Source of the DNA: SMWC01 sp045561055
GTDB lineage: Bacteria > Pseudomonadota > Gammaproteobacteria > Steroidobacterales > Rariloculaceae
Reading direction: 5' to 3'
Assembly (NCBI GenBank): GCA_045561055.1
Contig: JBJKYL010000018.1
Location: 22,123 to 86,122 of the forward strand
DNA: 64,000 nucleotides
Shown: positions 1 to 10,200 of the stretch, in pieces
How the letters are laid out: every line of letters begins with the position of its first letter
Position numbering within the stretch: the stretch's first letter is position 1
Made by a program: the position numbers and the translations under genes
The notes under the pieces: generated by a model
Told to the model about the DNA's origin: nothing
Databases searched by the model: none
What the model saw: the letters and a program-made list of their open reading frames with translations, nothing else

Positions 1-1362
1 TCGTTTACCCTGCCGCCTATCGCTTTAGAAAATGCGCTGAGTAACGCACTCCAGATTGATGTAATACCCGCCGCTGTTACGTCAGCCGCCGCCGATATTT
101 TTTTAGAAGTTACTGCTGAACCTAGCGATCCTTACGTACAATCGCAAGTGGTCTATACGATGACGCTCTATCGGGGCGTAGGAACTGGAAGGTCTTCGCT
201 GACGCTGCCCGAGGTAAGCGGTGGCGAGGCAATTATTGAGAAACTAGGGCAGGATCGCGAGTACCAAACTGTCCTTGATGGAAAAAACTTTATCGCGTTA
301 GAGCGACAGTACGCTATTTTTCCTCAATCGTCCGGATCTATGATTATCGAGCCTATTGTGTTCGAGGCCATGGTAGTTTCAAACTCCGGTTTTTCGAACG
401 TACAGCGTTATCGCTCCGAGCCGCTAGCGCTGACGGTCAATCCTGCGGTAGTAGCGCCTGCTGAGCTTACAAACGCGTCATGGATTCCTGCCCAGTCGTT
501 GCGTTTGGAGGAACGCTGGAGTGGGGGAGAAGAACAACTGATCACAGGGATACCGCAGACGCGAACGCTGACGATCGTTGCCGAGGGTATTCTAGAGACA
601 CAGCTACCGGCTCTTAATATTCCCCAGTCGGATAGTATCCGCCAGTATTCGGATCAGCCTGAGCTTGGACGAGAAGCAGATCAGGGAACGATCCGGGCAC
701 TCCGTACAGAGCGTTTTGCGGTTCTTGCGCAAAGTGCCGGGTCGCACGCACTTGCAGAAATTGAATTGCCATGGTTTAACACCACGGAAGAGCGCTGGGA
801 GATAGCACGAATCCCGGCTAAAACTTTAGATGTGCTGCCCGGGACACAGGTTGTCGGTCCCGATCCAGGGACGCAGTTTTCAGAGATTTCTTCGGAGGAG
901 TTGATTGCACAATCGAACGATCGGATCTGGCGGGGAATTAGCGCCGGGTTGCTCGCTGCCTGGTTAATAACGTTAGTTCTTTGGCATATTAGTAGGCGAT
1001 CGGCCGATACGCCGGTTAAGTCTAAAGACGTGATGCCACCGAAACGTTCGACTAGCCGTCGATTACTTCAGCAGATTCGGAGAGCATGCGACGATAATAA
1101 TGGCGCCCTTGCGCGCGAGCTTTTGATGGCCTGGGGAGAGCTGAGGTTTCCGAATGCCATGGTGCAGAGTCTAGGTGCGCTAGCGGAGTTGCTACCCGGT
1201 GATTTGGCGGGACTAGTACACGACCTAGATCGTTGTCTCTATGGCCCGGATGCAAGTCCTTGGAGCGGGAAGGAGTTGCGCGTCGCTCTGGCGCACTTTG
1301 ACTCCGTAAGTAATGTATCTAACAAAAAGTCTAATGACCACTTGTTGCCGCTTTATCAATAG
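1..1362 (+). CDS. batD: BatD family protein, 5'-truncated by window edge
   Basis: The frame is open from base 1, so the N-terminus lies outside the window; 453 residues are visible. The sequence has the BatD (oxygen-tolerance) pattern of beta-rich periplasmic repeats, with a stretch of the type seen where a Bat domain reads AEPSDPYVQSQVVYT near the start. One membrane helix follows at about bases 934-993, then a short cytoplasmic helical tail. BatD proteins belong to the MoxR-BatABCD set found in many Gram-negatives; the molecular role is still poorly defined (links to aerotolerance and stress are from the family literature). The other bat genes would be upstream, off the window. It converges on the glyoxalase gene. 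Confidence 0.8.
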   Translation, partial: SFTLPPIALENALSNALQIDVIPAAVTSAAADIFLEVTAEPSDPYVQSQVVYTMTLYRGVGTGRSSLTLPEVSGGEAIIEKLGQDREYQTVLDGKNFIALERQYAIFPQSSGSMIIEPIVFEAMVVSNSGFSNVQRYRSEPLALTVNPAVVAPAELTNASWIPAQSLRLEERWSGGEEQLITGIPQTRTLTIVAEGILETQLPALNIPQSDSIRQYSDQPELGREADQGTIRALRTERFAVLAQSAGSHALAEIELPWFNTTEERWEIARIPAKTLDVLPGTQVVGPDPGTQFSEISSEELIAQSNDRIWRGISAGLLAAWLITLVLWHISRRSADTPVKSKDVMPPKRSTSRRLLQQIRRACDDNNGALARELLMAWGELRFPNAMVQSLGALAELLPGDLAGLVHDLDRCLYGPDASPWSGKELRVALAHFDSVSNVSNKKSNDHLLPLYQ

Positions 1363-1461
1363 TCCGGTCTCTCTACGAGCAGTCTGAGGTAAATTTCGAG
1401 TCGTGCTTAGCTAGTTGACTGCCTGCGCTAGGCTTATTTCTACCTATCGTGGCAACTGGAT

Positions 1462-1881
1462 CTACCAGACGCCGCTATTTTCCATCGAACTCCACGGTTC
1501 CTTGGGTAGTAACCTATCCCCTTTCTGTAAAAGCTCTATCGAAATGCCGTCGGGGGAACGGACGAAGGCCATCCAGCCGTCACGCGGAGGGCGGTTAATC
1601 GTTATCCCAGCTGCCATGAGTCTTTCGCACGCCGCATAGATATCTTCGACTTCGAACGCAACATGGCCGAAATTTCTACCGCCACCATAATCTTCTTCGT
1701 CCCAGTTATAGGTTAGCTCCAATGTACATTCTTCCTGGCCTTCAGCAGCGACGAATACCAGCGTGTAACGATCCGTTTCTCTATCGACTCGCCTAATTTC
1801 CCGTAGCCCGAGAGCATTGCAATAGAAATTAAGGGATACCTCAAGATTCCGTACTCGTAACATTGTATGTAAATATCGCAA
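1462..1881 (-). CDS. gloA: Lactoylglutathione lyase (glyoxalase I)
   Basis: Isomerises the methylglyoxal-glutathione hemithioacetal to S-lactoylglutathione in the cytosol. The 139-residue protein has the single-domain bacterial GlxI size and the opening MRYLHTMLRV typical of the family. The four metal ligands of the E. coli enzyme are all in place: H5, E55 (in ELTYNW), H73 (in FGH) and E116 (in IELL). The fold is two beta-alpha-beta-beta-beta modules. It stands alone, converging on batD, and its upstream side is a non-coding stretch of about 340 bp. The glutathione it needs is made by gshB elsewhere in this window. Confidence 0.95.
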   Translation of the reverse strand: MRYLHTMLRVRNLEVSLNFYCNALGLREIRRVDRETDRYTLVFVAAEGQEECTLELTYNWDEEDYGGGRNFGHVAFEVEDIYAACERLMAAGITINRPPRDGWMAFVRSPDGISIELLQKGDRLLPKEPWSSMENSGVW

Positions 1882-2222
1882 GATCTCTTCTCCGGCTATT
1901 TATTCTTAGTTCTTTCCTGACTGTAACGGCTCCGATGGCATTGTTCTAGGTTTCATAGTGGGATTCGCTACGTTTTAGGTAGCTTATTTGACAACAGGAA
2001 GGCTCATTTCTGAGCCGGGTATGAAGCCCAAACTGACTGCAGAAGCTCACCATAAAGAACTCTGCCGAACGATAGTCGCAGGAGTGTTTCGCATATAGCT
2101 GGAGCCAGCTAAAACTTTCACGGTCGAAACGGAGCGTTTGACGTTTGTACCCTGGATATACTCTTTCTATAGCTAATTACGAAGATCTAGAACCCTGCCG
2201 TCTAGCATCAGGTAACGTATAA
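1882..2222. other. Non-coding stretch between gloA and the OmpA-like gene
   Basis: No convincing gene in six frames. It must hold the gloA promoter (leftward) and the 3' end of the OmpA-like transcript. A perfect 6-bp hairpin, GGCTCA/TGAGCC with a 4-nt loop, sits at 2001-2016 but is not followed by a T-run on either strand, so I do not call it a terminator. Confidence 0.5.
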
Positions 2223-3686
2223 CTACTCTATTTGAGGCTCGATGAGAATGTCGATACGGCGGTTCTGTGTCCGGCCCTGCAGTGTTTCATTGTTTGCTAT
2301 TGGACGGGTCTCTCCGTAGCCGATCGCGGATAATCTGAAAGCTGCGATATTGAGTTCGGTACTAAGATATTGGCCAACCGACTCTGCCCGAGCACGAGAA
2401 AGCGACATGTTTGCTCTGGCACTTCCATTCGAATCGGTGTGCCCTTCTATGACTACCCGCGAGCGAGGGAAAATCTCTACGGCATCGCGGACCTTAATTA
2501 ATAATGCCCGATGCTCCCGATCTACATTGGGTTCGCCACTCTGAAACGTCAGCGCAACCAAACGGATAATAATGTTATTGCCTTCTCGGTAAATGAGGGC
2601 CTCATTGCGGGAGAATGTGCTCTCGATCTGGGCAAATTGTTCTCGGATTCGTGCTTCAGCCTCGAGAAGCTGGACGAGAAGAACTTGTTCTTGCGCTACC
2701 CCCCCTAGCTGCTCATCGAGGTCACGTATTTCTTCTTCGAGGCCAACAATTCTTAGATGACTTTCTTCTAGCTCATTACTGAGTTGTATCTCACGTTGGC
2801 GCATATCTTGGATATAAGCGATCAACTCTTGGGTTACTGGGTTAGGACCGCGATCCAGTTGAGCTACACTGTCGGTTGCTGCGGCGATCTGTGCAATGGA
2901 TTCCTCGTATGAAAGTATGAGCTGCTCTTCAGTCCAATCTTGGTCACGCAGCAATCTGACGCGCTCGGCGAGGTATATAGCATGTCGGGCTTCATAGTTG
3001 GCGTCATGTACCAGGCTGAGAGGTAGATCGGTTTCATAACGGTTGTTATTAAATGCTTCTTCAGCTCGCAAGAGTAGAATTTTTGCTTTATTGAAGGTCT
3101 CCGGCGCGTAGCGTGGCACGCGTAGCTGTTCCGCTTCTGCCAGTAGTGCCCGCGTCTGACTAAGGTATTGAGCTTTGATCGCGGCTAGTTCGGCTTCGCG
3201 GAATTGTATTTCGGCTTCGGTAGCGAGGATCCTGGTACCTTCAATATCACCTAGCTCCAAACGACGTGCTGCGCTATCAAATAAGTTCTCCGCATCCGTC
3301 CACAATTGAGTTGCGAACCGTTGTGCAAAGGCTTCAATAGCGTCATCGCGCACACTTATCAGTGACGTGAGCGTAGTGTTGGCAATTGCAGAAACCTCTG
3401 CGGCCTCATTAAAAGAGGCTGTTGCTTCGACTATCTGGCGGCGAACACGTTCTAGATTTCTACCTCTCTCGAGATCGTTCTCAGCTGCCGCGTAGGCTTC
3501 CATACCGTCGGTGAAAAATTGTGGAGATAGCAGCTGAGCATTGGCGGTTTGCGCTGCAATCCTCGCACGGTCGGCTTCCGAGAATAATGTTTCACGCAGG
3601 TCCTGTGCTACTGTTTCACCTGCCAGTACAAGCCCGACGATGATCGCGCACCACTTTTTTATCGGCTTTGCTCGATATGGTTTCAT
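2223..3686 (-). CDS. OmpA-family outer-membrane/peptidoglycan-binding protein
   Basis: 487 residues. An N-terminal signal sequence (basic start, then a hydrophobic stretch at about residues 13-27 ending in VAQ) predicts export. Residues 30-280 are almost entirely helical with alanine/glutamate-rich repeats resembling DUF4398-type sequences. About 280-365 form a likely coiled coil (many L/E/Q heptads). The last ~105 residues are an OmpA/MotB domain containing VVIEGHTDSNGSARANMSLS and a closing GRTQNRRIDI, the signature that binds diaminopimelate in peptidoglycan. The inferred role is anchoring the envelope to the murein layer; the helical region has no function I can name. It is monocistronic as far as visible. 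Confidence 0.85.
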   Translation of the reverse strand: MKPYRAKPIKKWCAIIVGLVLAGETVAQDLRETLFSEADRARIAAQTANAQLLSPQFFTDGMEAYAAAENDLERGRNLERVRRQIVEATASFNEAAEVSAIANTTLTSLISVRDDAIEAFAQRFATQLWTDAENLFDSAARRLELGDIEGTRILATEAEIQFREAELAAIKAQYLSQTRALLAEAEQLRVPRYAPETFNKAKILLLRAEEAFNNNRYETDLPLSLVHDANYEARHAIYLAERVRLLRDQDWTEEQLILSYEESIAQIAAATDSVAQLDRGPNPVTQELIAYIQDMRQREIQLSNELEESHLRIVGLEEEIRDLDEQLGGVAQEQVLLVQLLEAEARIREQFAQIESTFSRNEALIYREGNNIIIRLVALTFQSGEPNVDREHRALLIKVRDAVEIFPRSRVVIEGHTDSNGSARANMSLSRARAESVGQYLSTELNIAAFRLSAIGYGETRPIANNETLQGRTQNRRIDILIEPQIE

Positions 3687-3789
3687 AGTATCTCTATATA
3701 GTCTGGGCAGAATATGTCAAGGATTTACTCATGATCAATAGGTTACTACGGCAGCTACGGGTCGTAGGATATTGAAACTCCCGGGCTAG

Positions 3790-3822
3790 AAACCCGATTC
3801 AAATTATAGCTACGGGTTTTTT
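3790..3822. terminator. Possible bidirectional terminator between greB and the OmpA-like gene
   Basis: AACCCG (3791-3796) pairs with CGGGTT (3813-3818) across a 16-nt loop. The plus side continues into TTTTTT and the minus side into TTT. It is about 100 bp past the greB stop. The stem is short and the loop large, so it is weak. Confidence 0.35.
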
Positions 3823-3924
3823 AATCAACTGACCGCATTTTTAATGACAATAAAAGTTGTCAGAGTTTTATCTGGTTAGCGAGCCGATTAGGACTCATGG
3901 TGTATTTTTGCTGCCGGTGACACG

Positions 3925-4434
3925 CTAAGGTTTGATTGGTTGATAATGTATACGCACTATTGAATACCGCTTGTCACCATTGGGCGATGTGACGATTACT
4001 TCGTCATTCAAAGATTTCCCAATAACGGCTTTCCCTAGTGGCGAGTCCATACTTGTGTACTCCTTTGATCGATCGAACTCGTCCGAGCCGACAATTCGAA
4101 ACGTTTTGCGCTCCCTTGCATCGTTCTCGAGTTCGAACCAGGCACCGAAGAAAATACGTGTTGTGTCGCTGGGAATCTGATCAATCACTTGCATTCCTTC
4201 GAGACGTTTTCGAAGGTAACGAACACGTCTATCGATCTCCCCAAGTTGTTTTTTTCCGTAGATATATTCGGCATTTTCAGATCGATCCCCTTGTGCGGCG
4301 GCCTCTGCGACAGCGCGCGTGACCTCCGGCCGTTTCTTTTGCCAGAGGAAGGCTAGTTCGTCTTTCAGCGCAGAGGCTCCTTCCGGGGTGATGTATTTAG
4401 AACGTGGCGGGGTTGGTGGTCGGTATCGCCCCAT
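3925..4434 (-). CDS. greB: Transcript cleavage factor GreB
   Basis: Rescues backtracked RNA polymerase by stimulating cleavage of the nascent transcript. The protein matches GreB, not GreA, in the N-terminal coiled coil with the acidic loop (GDRSENAEY) at its tip, the RRVRYLRKR basic patch typical of GreB, and the FFGAWFELEND opening of the C-terminal FKBP-like domain. The frame could begin at 4455, but the ATG at 4434 is preceded by AGGAAG at good spacing and gives the family's usual length (169 residues), so I prefer it. The longer start has no Shine-Dalgarno, and a TATTAT sequence lies just before it. Divergent from lipA with a short shared promoter region. Confidence 0.93.
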   Translation of the reverse strand: MGRYRPPTPPRSKYITPEGASALKDELAFLWQKKRPEVTRAVAEAAAQGDRSENAEYIYGKKQLGEIDRRVRYLRKRLEGMQVIDQIPSDTTRIFFGAWFELENDARERKTFRIVGSDEFDRSKEYTSMDSPLGKAVIGKSLNDEVIVTSPNGDKRYSIVRIHYQPIKP

Positions 4435-4463
4435 AGGAAGCTTCCTAAAATCCATGAGATAAT

Positions 4464-5486
4464 ATGTGCACTTTAATAATAAGCGAACATTTAATCACTG
4501 TGAGCGACTTCCGTGGCATTCCCGTCGTTGATACTGGGTCGAAATACCTTACGAACCAGGGTTTTACCGCTATAAAGAATGGCGTTAAGAATCAGGTTGG
4601 GCGGCAGCCTGTTCCGATGGGCGGTAAACCACCATGGCTCAAGGCAAGAATTCCAGCCGGTGAGCGATACGCGCGGGTTAAAGACACCGTCCGTGAACAC
4701 CGTCTAGCTACGGTGTGCGAGGAATCGATGTGCCCTAATATTGGTGAGTGCTGGTCGAGCGGAACGGCGACACTGATGCTAATGGGGTCGGTATGTACTC
4801 GTGCATGCCAGTTCTGTGCTGTCGATACAGGTAACCCGCATGGCTGGTTAGATCCCGAAGAGCCGGAGAATGCTGCGCGTTCGGTCGAACTCATGGGGCT
4901 CAAATACGTGGTTCTCACGTCTGTTGATCGGGACGATCTATCTGATGGTGGGGCTAGTCACTATGCGGCCTGTATAAGAGCCATCAAGTCGCATATGCCG
5001 AACACGTCAGTTGAAGCTCTAACACCAGATTTTTCTGGCGTGCTTGCTAGTGTAGAGACTGTTTTGGATTCCGGTGTTGAGGTTTTTGCGCAAAATATCG
5101 AGACAGTTGAGCGCTTGACTCACTATGTTCGAGACCCACGGGCGGGCTATGAAAGGACTTTGGAGGTGCTTGCTCATGCCAAACGTTATAAACCCGAAGT
5201 GTTGACCAAGACTAGTTTAATGCTGGGACTGGGGGAGCGAGAAGATGAAGTGCGCGAGACGATGCGTGCTCTTCGAGAGATTGATCTCGACATTGTGACT
5301 TTCGGCCAATACCTTCGGCCAACTGTGAATCATCTCCCAGTAGAGCGTTATGTGTCGCCGCGGGAGTTTAGGCAATATCGACAATGGGGCCTGAAGGCTG
5401 GGTTTCTAGAGGTTGTCTCTGGTCCGTTAGTGCGATCGAGCTACCGTGCAGAGCGTGCGCTGGAAAAAAATAACGTTGGTTTATAG
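4464..5486 (+). CDS. lipA: Lipoyl synthase (radical SAM)
   Basis: Inserts two sulfurs into protein-bound octanoyl groups to complete lipoyl cofactors. It carries the two cysteine sets of LipA: C85, C90 and C96 (CEESMCPNIGEC) for the auxiliary 4Fe-4S cluster, and C111, C115 and C118 (CTRACQFC) for the SAM cluster. The C-terminal RSSY holds the conserved serine ligand. At 340 residues it is slightly longer than usual at the N-terminus. An in-frame GTG at 4500 or the ATG at codon 52 could be the true start, and none has a clear Shine-Dalgarno. lipB, often adjacent, is not in the window. Confidence 0.95.
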   Translation: MCTLIISEHLITVSDFRGIPVVDTGSKYLTNQGFTAIKNGVKNQVGRQPVPMGGKPPWLKARIPAGERYARVKDTVREHRLATVCEESMCPNIGECWSSGTATLMLMGSVCTRACQFCAVDTGNPHGWLDPEEPENAARSVELMGLKYVVLTSVDRDDLSDGGASHYAACIRAIKSHMPNTSVEALTPDFSGVLASVETVLDSGVEVFAQNIETVERLTHYVRDPRAGYERTLEVLAHAKRYKPEVLTKTSLMLGLGEREDEVRETMRALREIDLDIVTFGQYLRPTVNHLPVERYVSPREFRQYRQWGLKAGFLEVVSGPLVRSSYRAERALEKNNVGL

Positions 5487-5526
5487 GCGTATAACGTCGT
5501 AACAAAAGGCATCGCGTGAAATAACT

Positions 5527-6501
5527 ATGATGGAACTTATTTCTAATTACGGCTTGTTTCTGGCGAAGCTCGTGACCGTAGCAATAATAGTGATGGTTGT
5601 GGTTGGGTTCATAGTCACCTCAGCTAGGCGTGGCGCTCAACAAGACGGGCTCGACGTTGAAAATCTCAACAAGCGCTTCGATAATTTAGGCGATGCCGTC
5701 CGCCGTGCCGTGCATGGCAAGGCACGCCTAAAGAAGGATTCTAAAGAGCGGCGTAAAGACGATAAGCAGCAGGAGAAGATTGGTTCGCAGCGACAGCGAG
5801 TATTCGTTCTGGATTTTAAGGGTGACGTTCGCGCGACTGCCACCGCGTCATTGCGAGAGGAAATATCAGCGGTACTTGCCGTCGCCACTAAAGAAGACCA
5901 AGTGCTCCTCCGACTAGAGAATGCGGGCGGCACCGTACATGAACACGGGCTTGCAGCCTCGCAGTTGGCGCGTATTAAGGATCGGGATATTCCCCTGATT
6001 GTATCTGTTGACAAAGTAGCTGCGAGCGGTGGTTATTTAATGGCGTGTGTTGGAGATCGAATTCTGGCGGCGCCGTTTGCGATTATCGGTTCAATAGGCG
6101 TAATTGCTCAGTTACCAAACTTTCATCGTCTACTTGAGGAGAAAGGCGTCGATTTCGAGCAGATAACGGCCGGGCGTTACAAGCGAACATTAACCCTGTT
6201 TGGAAAGAATACCGATGAAGGTAGAGAAAAACTCAAGGAGGAGCTCGAAGAGGTCCATGAAATATTCAAAAACCAGATTTTAGAGCATAGATCTGAGATC
6301 AATCTGGATCAAGTCGCGACTGGGGAACACTGGTTTGGCATGCGAGCAATGGAACTCCAGCTCGTAGATGAGATTCGTACTAGCGATGACTTCCTTCTTG
6401 AGGCAACTAAGGAATTCGACATCTATAAAGTCACTTACAAACGACGTCGACCGTTTCCGGAGCGGTTAATGAGCGGAATGGATAGTCTGCTATCACGCTA
6501 A
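5527..6501 (+). CDS. sohB: SohB, membrane-anchored S49 (signal-peptide-peptidase family) protease
   Basis: 324 residues with one N-terminal membrane helix (about 12-32), a charged linker (40-90, lysine/arginine rich), then a ClpP/crotonase-like S49 protease domain. The catalytic serine is S167 in DKVAASGGYLMAC and the catalytic lysine is K219 in AGRYKRTLTL, the Ser-Lys dyad of the family. It aligns closely along its length with E. coli SohB from memory. It likely faces the periplasm and degrades membrane or exported proteins. The rhomboid protease gene follows 24 bp downstream on the same strand, so two intramembrane/periplasmic proteases probably share a transcript. Confidence 0.93.
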   Translation: MMELISNYGLFLAKLVTVAIIVMVVVGFIVTSARRGAQQDGLDVENLNKRFDNLGDAVRRAVHGKARLKKDSKERRKDDKQQEKIGSQRQRVFVLDFKGDVRATATASLREEISAVLAVATKEDQVLLRLENAGGTVHEHGLAASQLARIKDRDIPLIVSVDKVAASGGYLMACVGDRILAAPFAIIGSIGVIAQLPNFHRLLEEKGVDFEQITAGRYKRTLTLFGKNTDEGREKLKEELEEVHEIFKNQILEHRSEINLDQVATGEHWFGMRAMELQLVDEIRTSDDFLLEATKEFDIYKVTYKRRRPFPERLMSGMDSLLSR

Positions 6502-6525
6502 TTTAGCTGTTCGGTTGAAGTTTAG

Positions 6526-7188
6526 TTGATTCCTCTCAAAGACGATAACCCAGCGACGACTCGGCCATTAGTCACGCTGATGGTAGTCGGTTTGTGCATA
6601 CTCGTTTTTTTATGGCAATCCTCTCTTAGTCAGGAGAGTAGCCAGGCTGCAATTTATGCGCTTGGTTTCATTCCCGCAGTGTTGTTCGGAAATGTGGAAC
6701 TCCCGGCCCAGCTTGCCTGGCTTCCCGCGCCTACAACGGTACTCACGTCAATGTTTCTACATGGCGGACTGCTCCATCTTGCAGGCAACATGCTTTATCT
6801 GTGGATTTTCGCAGACAACATCGAAGACAGCATGGGGCATGGGCGGTTCTTGTTGTTCTACGTTGTGTGTGGCGTTGTGGCGGCGTTCGCGCAGGCGGCA
6901 CCAGAGTTAGGATCGACGATTCCAATGATTGGTGCGAGCGGTGCGGTTTCAGGTGTGCTGGGCGCTTACGTTTTGCTTTTTCCACGCGCCAGAATCTTGG
7001 TCGTCGTACCGCTCCTGGTCGTTTTTTACACGCTTCGTCTGCCGGCCTTTATCGTTTTAGGTGTATGGTTTGTTGGGCAGCTTTTGAATTCGCTTGCGGC
7101 ATCTGAGGTGGGCGGTGGAATCGCTTTCCGTGCACATGTCGGCGGGTTCCTTGCCGGACTACTTTTAATTAAATTGTTTCAGCGTTAA
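6526..7188 (+). CDS. Rhomboid family intramembrane serine protease
   Basis: 220 residues, about six membrane helices. The active-site serine is S138 in GASGAVSG and its partner histidine is H204 in AHVGGFLAG. The conserved HxxxN (H84, N88) of helix 2 is present. The start codon is TTG at 6526, giving the family-typical opening MIPLKDDNP, with GAAG a few bases upstream. Rhomboids cut membrane proteins within the lipid bilayer; no substrate can be inferred. Co-directional with sohB and probably co-transcribed; converges on the oxoprolinase-type gene 20 bp beyond. Confidence 0.9.
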   Translation: MIPLKDDNPATTRPLVTLMVVGLCILVFLWQSSLSQESSQAAIYALGFIPAVLFGNVELPAQLAWLPAPTTVLTSMFLHGGLLHLAGNMLYLWIFADNIEDSMGHGRFLLFYVVCGVVAAFAQAAPELGSTIPMIGASGAVSGVLGAYVLLFPRARILVVVPLLVVFYTLRLPAFIVLGVWFVGQLLNSLAASEVGGGIAFRAHVGGFLAGLLLIKLFQR

Positions 7189-7208
7189 GTGCGCTCAGGC
7201 GGGAGGGC

Positions 7209-10200
7209 CTAGTCACCATAGCCTGCGCCGCCAGGCGTCTGTATGATGAATCTGTCGTCCTCCCTTAGATCGACTTCAGCAGTGCTCCCGAGCTCCTCGA
7301 TTTCGCCCGTTGCACGAATCAAATAATTTCGCCCAGGTTGGCCGTCTTTGCCTCCGTTCAGTCCTCTAGGAGGCACTCGCCGACGATTCGAAAGTATCGT
7401 CGACTTCATTGGTTCCAGAAAGCGAATTTCTCGGACGACCCCGTCGCCACCTCTGTGCCGCCCGCTACCACCACTTCCTTCGCGGATTCGGAATTGTTCG
7501 AGACGTACGGGGTAGCGCCACTCCAAAACTTCTGGGTCCGTCAGTCGCGAGTTGGTCATATGTGTGTGCACGGCACTCGCGCCGTCAAAATTTAACCCTG
7601 CTCCCGCACCGCCGCATAGCGTCTCATAGTACTGATAGTGATCGTTGCCGAATGTAAAGTTGTTCATCGTTCCTTGTGCGTTGGCGCAGGCATTGAGAGC
7701 TGCGAGGAGAGCGTCTGTAATGCACTGCGAAGTTTCTACGTTGCCGGCAACGACTGCTGCTGGATAAGCGGGATTGACGAGACTATCCATGGGCAATCGA
7801 ACCTCTATTGGTTTCATACAGCCAGCGTTCAGCGGCATGTCATTTTTCACAAGCAATCTGAAGACATATAGGATAGCCGCGCGAGCGATCGATGGAGGTG
7901 CATTGAAATTACTAGAGCTCGTTGGGGATGTGCCAGCAAAGTCAACGATGGCTGTTCTTTTTTCTTTATTAATTGAAATCTTGACACAAATACGGTCGCC
8001 TGTATCGAGCTCCACTGATGAGCTACCTTCTCGAAGATTGGTTAGCTCATTTCGAACACATTCTTCTGCATTATTTTTTATGTGGCTCATATATGCTCGC
8101 ACTCCTCTTAGGCCGAAGCGGGCTATAAGAGCGGATAATTCCTTTACGCCTTTGGCGTTTGCCGCGACCTGTGCTTTAAGGTCCTTAATATTCTGATCCG
8201 GATTTCTTGCTGGAAATGGTTGGCGTTTAAGCAGAGTTCTAATCTGCTGTTCCTGAAATACTCCATCAGAGACAAGGGTGACGTTATCGAACAGTATCCC
8301 TTCTTCTTCGATGGAGCGGCTAGTCGCGGGCATTGAGCCCGGTGTTATTCCTCCGATATCCGAATGATGAGCGCGCGACGCGACCGTAAAAATTACTTCA
8401 TCACCCGTGTCACTGAAGACTGGCGTGACTACTGTGACATCGGGAAGGTGCGTGCCGCCGTTGTAGGGTGCGTTGAGCATGTATACATCTCCCGGCCGCA
8501 TCGGTTCTTGCCTCTGGTGCAACACGGTGGAAATGCTTTCGCCCATAGAGCCCAGGTGTACTGGCATGTGAGGTGCGTTGGCGATCAGTTCGCCGTCGGC
8601 ATCGAATACCGCACAGGAAAAATCCAGACGCTCCTTAATATTCACAGAGTGAGCCGTTTGTTCGAGTAAAATCCCCATCTGCTCAGCGATATGCATGAAA
8701 AGACCGTTAAAAATCTCGAGCATGATGGGGTCACTTCGTGTACTGAGTAGCTCCGTTATTTTTTGTGGTATCTGCCGTGTTATTAAAAGGTTTCCGTGCT
8801 GATCTATTTCCCCTTGCCACTGCGATTCGACGACTGTCGTGGCATTATTCTCAACGATAATTGCCGGACCAGGTATCGATACGCCACAGGGTAGTTGCTC
8901 GCGCCGGTAAACTGGTGTCACCATCCAGGTACTGTTAAACCAGATTTTTCGATAGCATAGTGCCTCTAGCCGTCCACTTGAATCGATCCATGGTGATTCC
9001 TTCGCTCTAGGTACAGGCGCTATGGCCTCGACCTGAATGGACTCGACAACTAGTGATGCTTCATTGCAATGAAAACCAAACTGTCTGTAATGCTCTACGT
9101 GAAAACTAGCAGCTATGGATTTGACTGTCTCTTTCCATGGTATCTCGAGCGCAGTGTCTGAACCTGACGCCTTCAACTGTATGCTTCGATTAAACGAGAT
9201 CGATTGCGGGTTCGCACCTTGGCGACACAAGTCCGCACCGGCCTCACTCTCTAATCGGTCAACCTCATTAGAAAGAAAATCGCTATAGGAAGGTACTAGC
9301 GGCGTTTCGATTGCACTTTGTCGCAAAGTTCTCAGGTCTGCTAGACCCATTCCATAAGCCGACAGTACTCCCGCTAAGGGATGGATCAAAATCGTTTTTA
9401 TACCGAGAGCATCAGCCACCTCGCAGGCATGCTGCCCTCCTGCACCGCCGAAGCAACAGAGAGTGAATTCGGTAGGATTATGGCCGCGCTGCACCGATAT
9501 TTGCCTGATCGCGTTGGCCATCTTCTCTACGGCGATTCTCAAAAAGCCACTAGCCACTTTCGGTGGACTGATAATCTGGTTGCTCGCAGCTGTGACAGTT
9601 TTGGCTAGAGCCCCGAATTGTTCTGTAACAATGTCTAAATCGATTGGAGCATCGCCGTCGGGCCCGAACAAACAGGGGAAAAAGTCCGGCTGAATTCGGC
9701 CTAGAAGAGCGTTTGCGTCTGTAATAGTCAGAGGGCCGTTATGGCGATAACATGCTGGCCCAGGAAGCGCGCCGGCGGATTCCGGGCCGACTTGTAGGCG
9801 CGCTGATGCGAATTTCAAAATCGACCCGCCACCAGCGGCAACCGTATGAATGTGTAACATTGGTGAAGTGAGGTGAACGCCAGCGATCTTGCAATTACTG
9901 GTCCGCTCAAGCTTACCATCGAACAGTGAGACATCTGTCGATGTGCCGCCCATATCGAAGCCGATGAGCTTATCGAACCCGGCGACTCGTCCGGTTTCAA
10001 CCATTCCAATGACGCCGCCTGCGGGCCCCGAAAGGATGCTGTCTTTACCTTTGAAGTTGTCGGCCTGAACAAGTCCACCATGACTCTGCATAAACAACAA
10101 GGGGACCTTCCCGATTAGCGCGGAGAGTCCGGATCTAACCTGACTAACGTAGCGATTTAGTACCGGTGATAGATATGCATCTGCGAGTGTTGTATCGCCG

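Noticed and set aside
2001..2016. Hairpin GGCTCA/TGAGCC as a terminator
   Set aside because: No T-run on either strand and not close to a gene end.
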